Positions 30,823-39,868 of a DNA stretch of 64,000 nucleotides are shown in pieces (position 1 is the stretch's first letter; each line of letters begins with the position of its first letter). The notes beneath the pieces are model-generated. The model was given only the letters and a program-made list of their open reading frames with translations, was not told the origin of the DNA and made no database searches. This DNA comes from Paenibacillus sp. LS1. GTDB lineage: Bacteria > Bacillota > Bacilli > Paenibacillales > Paenibacillaceae. A program made the translations under genes and the position numbers. Where the stretch lies: contig NZ_JAPDOE010000001.1 of assembly GCF_026013365.1 (NCBI RefSeq), positions 930,001 to 994,000 on the forward strand, written 5' to 3'.

Positions 30823-32361
30823 ATGATCCCTACTGTTGGAGATATATACTGCGTGTACGTCGAAAAACTACAACAATATGCCGCCTGCCAGGTAACTGGA
30901 CTCAAAGAAACGGAGGGTAAAACTTCCGACATGCTTGCCTCAGTTCTTCAATTGGATTGGACTGGTGATCAACTGCCTAATGAAACGCAGCTTCATCAGA
31001 TGAAGCCACTGATCTGTAATTTCTATTTCTGGAATGACAGAGTTGATCATAGTTTCGTGAGTGCTATTGTTCCTTCACAGTATGTGCTTGCAGGCAACCT
31101 CCCTCCACTCTTCACCGAGGAAACAAATACGTATGGGGGAGGCTGGCCGATCGGAGAAAAGCTCTATCTCCAGCGTGAATGGGAAGGTATCGATGCGATC
31201 CGAAGAGCAGAGTTCAAACAGGCTGTGCATGATGACGAAGAAGTCATGATTGGCGATCGTGTAATGCGGCGCAGTACGAGTACACTCCGCGATTTCAGCC
31301 CTAAATCTGAGGAAGACGTAACCGAACTCGCACAGCTACATTGTCTAACACATATTGAGATGAATGGATATACGGAATCGATCTTTCCATTTATAGAGGA
31401 CAACCCGTTTATTAATGAACTTCATATCATAGATCATGGTCAAACGATTCTGGATATCAGCAAGAGCCACCTGACCAAACTTATTGTGGATGTCAGCGGG
31501 TTGAGGGAGTTAATTTTGAACACGAAAATGACGAGTCTGAATTTCACAGGTGAGCTGTCTCCAGATCTGCGTATCGTGGCTCTCAAAGACGGTAAATGCA
31601 TCACTCTCAATGTTCCATCGGGCCTGCCACAGGTTACGGGTATCTCACGACTTGAAGGCCTGCATATCAGAGATATCACGGAGCTCAATCTGGAGCCACT
31701 TGTGCAGTACTATCCAGAGCTTTCAGAATTGAGATTGTGGGGTAAACCCGGCAATGTATCCAATATAGAAACGATTCAGCAGTGGGCAAATTTGCAAACC
31801 TTCACTACATATGACCTGTTCGGCTTCAATGGTAAACAATTCCCTGATCCAGAGCAATTTCCGGAATTGACTAGGCTGTGGCTAACCAGCCTGCCTGCCG
31901 ATGCAGCCAAGTCGATCAAAACAAAATATAAAAAATTAGCCGCTGCCGGACTTGATGTGGAAATCACCAAAGCACGCAAACCGGAATGGCTTGCCGAGAA
32001 CCTGAACAACCCGTTTCGGGATTGGGATGGGAGGGACCACATCAAGGCAGCACACGCGAAAAAAGCAGCTCAATTGTACAAGCAGTGCTTGAAGGAAATC
32101 CGTCAATTAAGTCAAAATTGCAACAATCAGGAAGCTATACACAAACAGCTCGTCTCCATGGTTGAGAACTACACACAGACCTTCAACAAGATGGATGCCA
32201 AGACTGGCTTTATTGAAACTGTTGAGCGGGAAGAGATTTATGTTGTTCTAACCGAGTTACTGGATCAGTTGAATGAGCAATTGGAACTGCGTCAAGATGA
32301 TTTGATTAAGGTCAATCACGAGGAATTGTATGAGGTATTTGATCGTTTGAGAGATTTTTAA
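30823..32361 (+). CDS. Leucine-rich-repeat-like protein of unknown function
   Basis: 512 residues, no signal peptide. Residues about 165-375 carry spaced leucines typical of irregular LRRs (LTHIEMNG, FINELHIIDHG, LTKLIVDVSGLRELIL, LEGLHIRDITELNL, LSELRLWG). The last 130 residues are helical and charged (LYKQCLKEIRQLSQ, LDQLNEQLELRQDD). The N-terminal 60 residues look like a small beta domain (VGDIYCVYVEKLQQYAACQV). AAAGGAG precedes the ATG. No recognised family; a cytoplasmic interaction or immunity-type role is possible. Confidence 0.78.
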   Translation: MIPTVGDIYCVYVEKLQQYAACQVTGLKETEGKTSDMLASVLQLDWTGDQLPNETQLHQMKPLICNFYFWNDRVDHSFVSAIVPSQYVLAGNLPPLFTEETNTYGGGWPIGEKLYLQREWEGIDAIRRAEFKQAVHDDEEVMIGDRVMRRSTSTLRDFSPKSEEDVTELAQLHCLTHIEMNGYTESIFPFIEDNPFINELHIIDHGQTILDISKSHLTKLIVDVSGLRELILNTKMTSLNFTGELSPDLRIVALKDGKCITLNVPSGLPQVTGISRLEGLHIRDITELNLEPLVQYYPELSELRLWGKPGNVSNIETIQQWANLQTFTTYDLFGFNGKQFPDPEQFPELTRLWLTSLPADAAKSIKTKYKKLAAAGLDVEITKARKPEWLAENLNNPFRDWDGRDHIKAAHAKKAAQLYKQCLKEIRQLSQNCNNQEAIHKQLVSMVENYTQTFNKMDAKTGFIETVEREEIYVVLTELLDQLNEQLELRQDDLIKVNHEELYEVFDRLRDF

Positions 32362-32381
32362 GTTCTAAATTGATATGATAA

Positions 32382-32409
32382 AAGCCTGACTCCACTGGAA
32401 TCAGGCTTA
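32382..32409. terminator. Shared terminator between convergent genes
   Basis: AAGCCTGA...TCAGGCTT with an 11-nt loop, between the LRR-like gene and the zinc-ribbon operon. Confidence 0.7.
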
Positions 32410-32438
32410 ACTCTTTCTCGTATCCACCCTGAATCGTT

Positions 32439-32933
32439 TTAAGTTGCTACAACTGTTGTTCCGCAATACTCGCAATCCGTTGATTGCTTAGGAAGCACTT
32501 TTGCTTTTGCCCCACATCCCGGGCAACTCACTGAAATAGGCCTTTGTGGCTCTTCAACTTTTTCTTCGGCTTTCTCTTCAGCGTTTTCCTTGTCTGAAAA
32601 ATTGATCTCTGTATAGTTAATAGTATTATGACTACTGTAACTCACGGTGTTGCTATTGTAGCTTGAATAAGTACGTGGATTCGCATTTTCGCGATCAAGA
32701 TGACCTCCATAGTCTCCTCCATAAAAGTTTCGTTCAGGGCCACGCTTTTTCTTAACAAGTTTTTTCCTAAGCAATTTAATACCAAAAAACAAAAATAAAA
32801 ATTCAACGATAATAATTTCAACTACAAGAACTATATTCAATTGATCTACGATATTCTCTTCCATAAGTAATCGTATGGGTATAGCAATGGCATAAAACAT
32901 GAAAAAGAGTCCAAATAACTTCCTTAACAACAC
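32439..32933 (-). CDS. Small membrane protein with C-terminal zinc ribbon (1)
   Basis: 164 residues from a GTG at 32933 with AGGAGG upstream; the longer frame overlaps the preceding gene. Two hydrophobic helices (FGLFFMFYAIAIPI and VLVVEIIIVEFLFLFFGI), a low-complexity Asn/Ser/Tyr/Glu-rich linker, and a C-terminal zinc ribbon (SCPGCGAKAKV...DCEYCGTTV: two CxxC pairs). Last gene of a five-gene operon headed by the SPFH protein. The ribbon closely resembles those at 32951 and 33410. Confidence 0.75.
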   Translation of the reverse strand: MLLRKLFGLFFMFYAIAIPIRLLMEENIVDQLNIVLVVEIIIVEFLFLFFGIKLLRKKLVKKKRGPERNFYGGDYGGHLDRENANPRTYSSYNSNTVSYSSHNTINYTEINFSDKENAEEKAEEKVEEPQRPISVSCPGCGAKAKVLPKQSTDCEYCGTTVVAT

Positions 32934-32950
32934 GATTCCTCCTATGCAGT

Positions 32951-33322
32951 TTAAGAGATCCTCATAGTTGTTCCGCAATACTCACAATCCGCAGACAAAG
33001 TAGGATATACCCTTACCTTGGCTCCACACCCTGAACAATTCACGGCTACAGTTTCTTGAGGTGCCTCGTCATATTTCACACGATGCTGATCTTCCTGATC
33101 TTGCTTATCATTAGAATCATAATGCTGGTATGGATTAGTCTTAGAATGAGATTTAGGTCTACCACACATTTTAATGCCTGTAACAAGTACGATAACCCCA
33201 GGGATAAAAAGAATAATTGTACTGATAATGGCCGTTTCTGTTCCTTCGGATATTAATATTAAAGATAAAAGGATCGTCACAGACGAAAGGATAATGAATA
33301 AAATGCCAAAAAATTTCTTCAC
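32951..33322 (-). CDS. Small membrane protein with C-terminal zinc ribbon (2)
   Basis: 123 residues from a GTG at 33322 with AAGGAGG upstream. Two N-terminal helices (ILFIILSSVTILLSLILI and IISTIILFIPGVIVLVTGI), then MCGRPK, a polar linker and the ribbon CSGCGAKVRVYP...CEYCGTTM. It is a tandem duplicate of the next gene upstream (33410-33790). Function unknown; probably acts at the membrane with the SPFH protein. Confidence 0.78.
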   Translation of the reverse strand: MKKFFGILFIILSSVTILLSLILISEGTETAIISTIILFIPGVIVLVTGIKMCGRPKSHSKTNPYQHYDSNDKQDQEDQHRVKYDEAPQETVAVNCSGCGAKVRVYPTLSADCEYCGTTMRIS

Positions 33323-33409
33323 CGCGTTTCCTCCTTAAAACATCACACTCTACCTAGCAGTGTATATTACAAGTATCCGTAAAAGAAGTCATTTAGTCCG
33401 CTACACGGT

Positions 33410-33790
33410 TTACGAGATTCTCATCGTTGTTCCGCAATATTCACAATCCGCAGACGAAGTAGGATATACCTTTACTCTAGCTCCACACCCTGAACATATT
33501 AAGGATAAAGGTTCTTGAGATTCCTCGACTTCTTCATACTCCTCGTGATAGTTACCTCTGTCATATTGCACATTACTACTAGAATCGTCATCATAATGTT
33601 GATCGGCTTTAAGTTGAAATTTAGGTCGACCACACATTTTAATTCCTATAACAAGCAGAACAATTCCACTTACAAAAAGTACAAATGCATTGATAATTGC
33701 CACATCCGTTCCCTCGGATAGTTCGACTAAAGAGAACAGAATTGCTATACATGAAATTATAATGAATATAATCCCAAATTTCTTTTTCAA
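33410..33790 (-). CDS. Small membrane protein with C-terminal zinc ribbon (3)
   Basis: 126 residues from a TTG at 33790 with CAGGAGGAG upstream. Same plan as the protein at 32951: helices FGIIFIIISCIAILFSLV and IINAFVLFVSGIVLLVIGI, the shared IKMCGRPK, an acidic linker, and CSGCGARVKVYP...CEYCGTTMRIS. It begins 18 nt after the upstream membrane-protein gene. Confidence 0.78.
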   Translation of the reverse strand: MKKKFGIIFIIISCIAILFSLVELSEGTDVAIINAFVLFVSGIVLLVIGIKMCGRPKFQLKADQHYDDDSSSNVQYDRGNYHEEYEEVEESQEPLSLICSGCGARVKVYPTSSADCEYCGTTMRIS

Positions 33791-33808
33791 AGTTTCTCCT
33801 CCTGCAAT

Positions 33809-34549
33809 TTATGATTTGCTTGTCATGATCTGCTGATTGCGCTCTTTCAAACGGAACCTTAACTGGGATAGTTGCGAAGCAAAACGTTCACTATTTACCA
33901 ATTCCCCTGCTTCATACTGATTTGCAAGCTCACTGTTCATCAATTCAATGTCCAGCAAGATCTGGCGGTCATTTTTCTCAAGGGAATTCGGTGTGATTGG
34001 GTCACTGTACTTCACCAGTTCAATTAATGATTGAACGGTTTTCCGCTCCTCTTCCACAGTTAGGACGGGTTGTTGCACCATGGTATGAAGCAATTGCTGT
34101 AAAGCTTTTTCGATTAATTGTAAGTTTGCGATTTTTGTATGTTCATCTGCTTCATGACGGCGCGCACTCTGAATATAGATCATAATGATTCCGCACAAAA
34201 TAATTGCGATCGCAATCGTTACCGTGTGTAACAATAAGAACCAACGAAGCGCATGATCTGCTGAACCTGTTAACAACGTGTAGATCATCACACAAATCAG
34301 ATAAATAACCAATACTACTCCTAACGCTGTGTAACCTGGAACAAACCGTTTAAACCGATCCATATTTTGCATGATGAACCGTGCGTAGATCCAAATAGCC
34401 GTAATCGCTACATAAGAAGCAACGAGATTCATCCAAAAAGAAAACGATAGTAGCGCATGATTAAACAGCGTAAAAGTAACGATTGACGTTACTAACATGC
34501 ATATTAAATAGACGACATCCAAAATCAAGAGATTGCTCCGTTTTACCAT
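33809..34549 (-). CDS. Membrane protein with cytoplasmic helical domain
   Basis: 246 residues from the ATG at 34549 (GAAGGAGGAC upstream), 2 nt after the SPFH gene stop, so translation is probably coupled. Four hydrophobic helices (about 8-30, 38-58, 72-95, 103-130) are followed by a charged helical C-terminal half (EKALQQLLHTMVQQPVLTVE, ERFASQLSQLRFRLKERNQQ). Family not recognised. Its tight linkage to the SPFH gene suggests the two act together at the membrane. Confidence 0.75.
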   Translation of the reverse strand: MVKRSNLLILDVVYLICMLVTSIVTFTLFNHALLSFSFWMNLVASYVAITAIWIYARFIMQNMDRFKRFVPGYTALGVVLVIYLICVMIYTLLTGSADHALRWFLLLHTVTIAIAIILCGIIMIYIQSARRHEADEHTKIANLQLIEKALQQLLHTMVQQPVLTVEEERKTVQSLIELVKYSDPITPNSLEKNDRQILLDIELMNSELANQYEAGELVNSERFASQLSQLRFRLKERNQQIMTSKS

Positions 34550-34551
34550 CA

Positions 34552-35859
34552 CTATGCCTGTCCTCCTTCTTGCAGATTGTTTCCGCAATCGAGACAGAAC
34601 TTCTGACCGGGTTTTACTTCATGTTGGCACCGACTACACTTCAAGCTTAAACCTGTGCCACAGTTGCCACAGAATTTTGTATGACCGGAATTCATATGGT
34701 TACAATTTGGGCATGGGCTAGGCATCGGTTGGTTACATTGAATGCATTCCAATGCGTTCTCCGCATTATCCGCTCCACATGATGGACATGCATAGTATTT
34801 GTCACCACAGTTAGGACAGAATTTGGTTCCCTTTGGCAAGGCATGTCCACAATTGTTGCAATCTGTTGTTGCTACCGATTTTTCGGCTAATGAATTGCCA
34901 CATTTGCTGCAAAAAGAGCTGTTCTCCTGATTCGGATGATGACACTGCTTACATATGCTTACTGCAGGCGTTTCCTTCGTAGACATCAATTTAGACATCT
35001 GGGACATCTCGCCACTGAAAGAACCACCCAGACCAACCCCCATGCCCATACCAAGCCCTGCGCCCATGATGTCTGACTGCATGCTTCCTTCATTCTTCGC
35101 TGCACCTTCAAGCGTATCAAACGAACGTTCTTGCTGATATGTGTAGCCAATGATATCCATCTCAGCTTTGCGTGCCAACGCTTCTCTTAATCGAATGACT
35201 GAAGGGTCTTCTTCGGGCAGATTGACATTGTGAATATACAAGTTGATTAACTCAATACCAAATTCTTCAAAAGTAGAAGCTACCGTATCTGCAAAATGTC
35301 GTGATATCTCGGCGATATATGCATTGATCTCCAAAACACTTACTTTTCTATGTATTAGATAGGATGACAACATGGAGTTAATATTCATGATAATCAACCC
35401 ACGGAAGTAATTAATCATATTAACTTGGTTAAACTCAGGCAGTGTTCCCACAAGCTTGACCAAAAATTTTCGTGAATCCGAAATTTTAATTCCCATTTGT
35501 CCAAATGTTCTTACGGGAACAATAATATTATACTTGGGATCCTGGATCTGAATCGGATTCGCCGTTCCCCATTTAACGTCCAATGCGCTTACTTGATTGA
35601 CATACCACACTTCTGCTGCAAAAGGTGACTTTCCTCCGAACGGAAGGTTAACGAGTCGGTTCAAGATTGGGATATTCGCAGTACTCAACGTATGCCTTCC
35701 TGGTCCAAACATATCAAGCGCTCTTCCATCCTTAAAGAGAATTGCTTGTTGAGATTGATTCACAATTAACTGAGTCCATGTTCCCAGTTCAGTCTCCGGA
35801 TGTTTCCAAGCAAATACATCAGGTGAGCCATCATACTTAATTACGTCAATAATCGCCAT
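34552..35859 (-). CDS. SPFH-domain protein with five zinc ribbons (YdjI-like)
   Basis: 435 residues. Residues about 1-245 form an SPFH/virion-core-like domain (VFAWKHPETELGTWTQLIV, GPGRHTLSTANIPIL, LINLYIHNVNLPEEDPS). A Gly/Met-rich linker (about 270-290) leads to about 135 residues with ten CxxC motifs arranged as five zinc ribbons. This resembles B. subtilis YdjI, an SPFH protein of the PspA-YdjGHI envelope-stress group, which has fewer ribbons. GAGG precedes the ATG. First gene of the five-gene operon 35859-32439. A role as membrane scaffold is inference. Confidence 0.85.
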   Translation of the reverse strand: MAIIDVIKYDGSPDVFAWKHPETELGTWTQLIVNQSQQAILFKDGRALDMFGPGRHTLSTANIPILNRLVNLPFGGKSPFAAEVWYVNQVSALDVKWGTANPIQIQDPKYNIIVPVRTFGQMGIKISDSRKFLVKLVGTLPEFNQVNMINYFRGLIIMNINSMLSSYLIHRKVSVLEINAYIAEISRHFADTVASTFEEFGIELINLYIHNVNLPEEDPSVIRLREALARKAEMDIIGYTYQQERSFDTLEGAAKNEGSMQSDIMGAGLGMGMGVGLGGSFSGEMSQMSKLMSTKETPAVSICKQCHHPNQENSSFCSKCGNSLAEKSVATTDCNNCGHALPKGTKFCPNCGDKYYACPSCGADNAENALECIQCNQPMPSPCPNCNHMNSGHTKFCGNCGTGLSLKCSRCQHEVKPGQKFCLDCGNNLQEGGQA

Positions 35860-36124
35860 GTTTAATTCCTCAATTCAGTATTAGATTACTATGATTTAAA
35901 GCTAGAAACTCTGATTCTACAACATTTCCTATATTAATGATCTTTCATTAACTTGTTTTCATGTTTAGGCATTGATATTTTACCATTTCTAACCTTATTA
36001 CGCACTAGCATAGTTCATTTTTCATATGATAATTTTCCTATATTAGCATTTCTATCATAGTAAAAAACCTCTTCCATATGGTTATAGGAAAGGGCTTAAT
36101 GTAAAAATCTCGTATACTCTCCAT

Positions 36125-36178
36125 TTAATTCAGGAAATGCTCTATAGCTGTACCCGGATCTGCCATGAACTCTTCAAG
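36125..36178 (-). pseudogene. Remnant of the C-terminus of an ankyrin-protein relative
   Basis: The minus strand encodes LEEFMADPGTAIEHFLN then stop, preceded immediately by an in-frame TAA. It resembles the end of the protein at 37538-38611 (FEEFLAEPGKQIADFFDQM). No ribosome site or longer frame is left, so this is a decayed paralogue tail. Confidence 0.5.
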
Positions 36179-36203
36179 TTATACTTTTTTAAACCCGGGA
36201 GCG

Positions 36204-36227
36204 CTAACGAATCTGTGACGTCTTATT
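36204..36227 (-). repeat. 24-nt imperfect repeat, minus-strand copy
   Basis: The minus strand reads AATAAGACGTC, then a variable stretch, then ATTCGTTAG. It matches the plus-strand copy at 36375-36398 at about 18 of 24 positions, so the two form an inverted pair. Confidence 0.4.
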
Positions 36228-36374
36228 CAGCGATTTGAAGCTCCCGCAGCAATCTAAAGAATCTGAAACACGCAATATTGAAATAACCAGCCGTTTACAG
36301 CGTGTTTGTCAGGTGATTTTGGTAAATAACGTGTCTCATGTTCCTTACAAAATAAAAGGAGGACCCTAAGACTA

Positions 36375-36398
36375 AATAAGACGTCCTCGGTTCCTTAG
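36375..36398 (+). repeat. 24-nt imperfect repeat, plus-strand copy
   Basis: The plus strand reads AATAAGACGTC then CTCGGTTCCTTAG. Nearby are a GAGGAC...GTCCTC inverted repeat and two copies of GTTCCTTA(C/G)AAAAT, so the segment is rich in short repeats. Confidence 0.4.
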
Positions 36399-36676
36399 AA
36401 AATCGTCTGCACAATTCGCCAGGATCAGCCAGCCTGGACTTCAAGAGGTTTTGGACCCTGACAAAACGTATCGCATGCCTGAGTTTGAAGACACACGCTA
36501 GTATCTTCTTGACCAATTTTAATTAAACTTAAGCCTAACCTGAAAAAACAGTGGTTCATTCCCTACAAATCGAACAGCCAGTTGGCACGTAGAGGAGACC
36601 TGAGATGTCCGCTGTAAGTCTTGATTTTATACATCAAAAGGAATAAATTATGTAAGGTCACAGCCCTTCTCCCTAT

Positions 36677-37342
36677 TTAGAACGTCTCAACCAATTTTTG
36701 AATCTTTGAGTGGGAAATTAAATATAAAGGACCCATCATTTCTATTTTTCCGTCCTTTACACGTATAGCACTCTCCTGTTCTGTCGCGTAAACATCAATC
36801 TCTTCAGACAAGGGGAACAGGTAGCCTTGAACAAACGTGGCGTAGTTGCGTTGAGAATGAGATTCATAGGCAAAATGGTCAAAGCCGATACCATCATAAA
36901 TAGTACTCGTTTCAACTTCATCAGTGTTATTCAAGCTCAACCATTTTGCAGCCATATTTAAAGCACCGGCGCTGGCACCCATTATAACGGCATTGCTATT
37001 CTTGATAACATTCGATAATTCATAATCCCCCAAAAACTCATTCTGCAAAACAGGATCTCCACCGCATAAAAAAATGACAGAAGCGTTGTGAATTAAGCGC
37101 TGGGCAGTTTCCTTCTGCACGCGATAATCAATGAAATGATATTCATCAAAAATAATGTTAGCCTGATTCAACCAAGTCCATTCAGAAATATCATCAAAGT
37201 TAATTTGCTTATCTGTATAACCAGACGGGTCAGCGCTAATCATAACAAGCGATTTTCTGTCTTGTATATCCTCATGCAAACAATGGACTAGCTTCTCTGG
37301 AAAAAAATGATTAAACCAACTGAAATAGTAATGAGTACTCAA
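36677..37342 (-). CDS. Peptidase S51-like protein (peptidase E family)
   Basis: 221 residues. The class I glutamine-amidotransferase-like fold is shown by FLCGGDPVLQNEF and the nucleophile elbow VIMGASAGALNMAAKW, whose Ser fits the G-x-S-A-G motif of S51 peptidases (peptidase E, cyanophycinase). A later His-containing segment (GFDHFAYESHSQ) may supply the base. The start is a TTG at 37342 with TGGAGGT upstream. Substrate unknown, perhaps Asp-containing dipeptides. It stands alone. Confidence 0.8.
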   Translation of the reverse strand: MSTHYYFSWFNHFFPEKLVHCLHEDIQDRKSLVMISADPSGYTDKQINFDDISEWTWLNQANIIFDEYHFIDYRVQKETAQRLIHNASVIFLCGGDPVLQNEFLGDYELSNVIKNSNAVIMGASAGALNMAAKWLSLNNTDEVETSTIYDGIGFDHFAYESHSQRNYATFVQGYLFPLSEEIDVYATEQESAIRVKDGKIEMMGPLYLISHSKIQKLVETF

Positions 37343-37537
37343 ACTTAATTACCTCCATATATATTATTTACATTCATCCATTCTTAACGATAAAACATAT
37401 AATACATGCTAGAAAGATGAACGCTTCTTTCGTCATCCTGTTTGCATCTCACATGTTTCTTAATCTATGAAAGAATTCCAACTTTCGATATATCTCAATT
37501 GGCCTATTAACTCCCTACCAGATTATTATGGACATAA

Positions 37538-38611
37538 TTACATTTGATCAAAAAAATCTGCAATTTGTTTCCCCGGCTCAGCCAAGAACTCTTCAAATGT
37601 AGCTATCGTTCCATGTTCTTGATGTTCAATATCTGCATATCCAATCATTTTTTTGCTCGGATTCCAGACGATCTGAATATGCGAATATTGATCGACGTTC
37701 GAGGATATACGCAGTAGCTTCTGTCTGCCCATTTTCATCTCCACTGTATCGATCAGATGAAAGAATTCTATATATCGAATGCCTGATTCATTATCTGGCA
37801 AGTCTATTCTTCGGATACCAACGGTTAGGAAATCAATCAGTTGCTGTGGTAGTTTATAAGATTTTAATGCATGCAATTTGTTGCTCATATCATGAAAATT
37901 TTGAGGTTCATGCCCCTTTAGATATTCGGCCATTTCTTCATTTTTCTGACTCACTGCAATCGTATACGCCCGCTCTCCATCCTTTTCCTGAATGGTCACA
38001 TCTGCTCCTTGGTCCACCAGATATCGAACCATCTTCATGTTATTAAGCCTTGCAGCTACCGTGAGAGGTGTCGCCTTATACGGGTATACCATATCTGGTT
38101 CATTGTAATTGACGTCTACCCCTTTAACCAGCAAATACTGGATTGTCTTCATATCGTGATCAGCTACAGCCTTGCGTAACGTTTTGCCTCCATATTCTCG
38201 AATATCCAACCCCAGTTCATTCAGCACGTTTATATTCTTTTTGTTACCATAGTAGGCTTCGTCATATGCACTAGATTTGACCCGATTAAGTCCGTTTAAC
38301 TTGGCACCCTGCTGGTACAGGTAACGCACCATTTCTTCTCCACAATATCTAACGGCCTTCAGGATCGCCGGATTATTTTTGACATTCAGGTTAACTCCAT
38401 ACTCCACCAACAACTTAACCACTTCCGGTTGATTGCAGATTAAGGCAAGGTCGAGTGGCGTCAATGCTATGTATTTACTGAGTACGATTTCTTCTTCAAG
38501 ATCCATGCCCTGCTTAATGAATTCTTCTACAGCATCCGTGTCTCCCTCATATATTGCTCTAGCATGATCAGGTAGCGTTTCAAACGATCCTTGATTTCCA
38601 ATTTTGAACAA
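37538..38611 (-). CDS. Ankyrin-repeat protein with conserved C-terminal domain
   Basis: 357 residues from a TTG at 38611 with AAAGGAGGG upstream. About six ankyrin repeats cover residues 20-230 (LTPLDLALICNQPEVVKLLV, TPLTVAARLNNMKMVRYLVD, YTIAVSQKNEEMAEYL). A separate alpha/beta domain follows (about 245-357) that ends in FEEFLAEPGKQIADFFDQM. A degraded copy of this end lies 1.4 kb downstream. Probably a cytoplasmic interaction protein; its partner is unknown. Confidence 0.85.
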   Translation of the reverse strand: MFKIGNQGSFETLPDHARAIYEGDTDAVEEFIKQGMDLEEEIVLSKYIALTPLDLALICNQPEVVKLLVEYGVNLNVKNNPAILKAVRYCGEEMVRYLYQQGAKLNGLNRVKSSAYDEAYYGNKKNINVLNELGLDIREYGGKTLRKAVADHDMKTIQYLLVKGVDVNYNEPDMVYPYKATPLTVAARLNNMKMVRYLVDQGADVTIQEKDGERAYTIAVSQKNEEMAEYLKGHEPQNFHDMSNKLHALKSYKLPQQLIDFLTVGIRRIDLPDNESGIRYIEFFHLIDTVEMKMGRQKLLRISSNVDQYSHIQIVWNPSKKMIGYADIEHQEHGTIATFEEFLAEPGKQIADFFDQM

Positions 38612-38801
38612 AAGTGTACCCTCCTTTCGTTTACTTAATTCTACACTACGATCAGTCTTTTTTTCCTACTCCTTAGCTACCAGTATACCTCTCACAATCT
38701 GAATAAGTAATCGTTTGTTGAGCTTCCCTCAACTAATATGCTAAGATAATGGACACCTATTTCCACAAAATCAATACAATCAAACGCACAGAAAGGACAC
38801 T

Positions 38802-39782
38802 ATGAATCCTTCATCACTGTCATCCAAATTACAACAGATTATTCCGCCGCTGGATCTGCGAAGCTGCCTCGTCAGCGTACGCGGTGGGATCCTGTTCGAA
38901 CACTACCGCAACCATGAGGCTGCGACCGATATTGCTAAAATCAATTCATGTACCAAGAGTGTGCTGTCGGCACTCATCTGTATAGCGATAGATAAAGGTT
39001 TGTTGCCAGAGGCATCAACCCCAATCTCCACCTTTTTTCCACAGTTGACATCCGATCCTGATCCGCGCAAACCAGCGATCACGCTGGAACAACTGCTCAC
39101 CATGACAGCCGGATTCAACTGGGACGAGTTCGGCGGGCAGAATTCATTCCCTCGCATGACCCGCACCGATCATTGGGTGGATTTTGCATTGGAACAACGC
39201 CTAAGCCATGTACCCGGTACATATATGGAGTACAACTCCGGAGTATCACAGACCCTATCCGCCATCCTGATGCAAAATGCAGGTATGAACGTAGCCGAGT
39301 TCGCAGAACGTTATCTTTTTGACCCTCTGGGAATTAAGCATTATGAATGGGAAAGCGACCCTCAGGGTGTACATACAGGTGGGTTCGGTCTTAAGATGTT
39401 ACCCGTAGATCTGCTGAAATTCGGTCAGCTGTTTCTACAGCAAGGTATGTGGGAGGGTGAGTCTCTCATTTCAAGTGATCTCGTCTCCCGTTCGACGCAG
39501 CCTTTCATTACAGTCACTCCACCAAATCACGGCAGTTATGCTTGGCATTGGTGGGTGGATGTCTATCCGAATGAAAGGTCTGACTCCGAAGATATTGCTG
39601 CTGAAGACGACCAACCCAATTTCCATTATTATTACGCGCGAGGATTTGGTGGTCAGTATGTATATATTGTCCCAGAGCTCGAAATCGTTACGGTGTTAAC
39701 CAATGACAAACGAAAGAAAGAGAAACCTCCGCTCGATGTCTTCCCTCGGTTAATCGCCCCTGAGCTATGGAAAATGTTATAA
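38802..39782 (+). CDS. Serine hydrolase, class C beta-lactamase fold
   Basis: 326 residues, no signal peptide. SxxK motif in NSCTKSVLSA (about residue 47), Tyr motif in YMEYNSGVSQT, and a C-terminal YARGFGGQYVYIVPE segment in place of the KTG strand. This is the beta-lactamase/DD-peptidase/esterase superfamily (PF00144). GAAAGGAC precedes the ATG. It converges on another member at 39867-40889. Substrate unknown. Confidence 0.88.
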   Translation: MNPSSLSSKLQQIIPPLDLRSCLVSVRGGILFEHYRNHEAATDIAKINSCTKSVLSALICIAIDKGLLPEASTPISTFFPQLTSDPDPRKPAITLEQLLTMTAGFNWDEFGGQNSFPRMTRTDHWVDFALEQRLSHVPGTYMEYNSGVSQTLSAILMQNAGMNVAEFAERYLFDPLGIKHYEWESDPQGVHTGGFGLKMLPVDLLKFGQLFLQQGMWEGESLISSDLVSRSTQPFITVTPPNHGSYAWHWWVDVYPNERSDSEDIAAEDDQPNFHYYYARGFGGQYVYIVPELEIVTVLTNDKRKKEKPPLDVFPRLIAPELWKML

Positions 39783-39816
39783 ATGCATGCAGTCCTTTTA
39801 TCCTGTTCGACCAATG

Positions 39817-39868
39817 AACCCCCAACCTTGTGGCCATAACCTGACCATTGGTTGAGGGTTTATTTGTC
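39817..39868. terminator. Bidirectional terminator between two serine hydrolase genes
   Basis: AACCCCCAACC pairs with GGTTGAGGGTT (one mismatch), followed on the plus strand by TTTATTTG. It ends just at the stop codon of the minus-strand gene. Confidence 0.75.

Larger units (their letters stand above)
35860..36676. other. Intergenic region with decayed gene end and repeats
   Basis: About 800 nt without a convincing gene. The left part (to 36.1 kb) is AT-rich and should hold the promoter of the SPFH operon. The middle contains the remnant at 36125-36178. The right part contains repeated segments (see separate entries). A 73-codon frame at 36295-36516 on the minus strand has no ribosome site and is not called. 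Confidence 0.6.

Noticed and set aside
36295..36516. 73-codon minus-strand reading frame
   Set aside because: No ribosome site, lies in a repeat-rich gap next to a decayed gene, and has no recognisable protein features.
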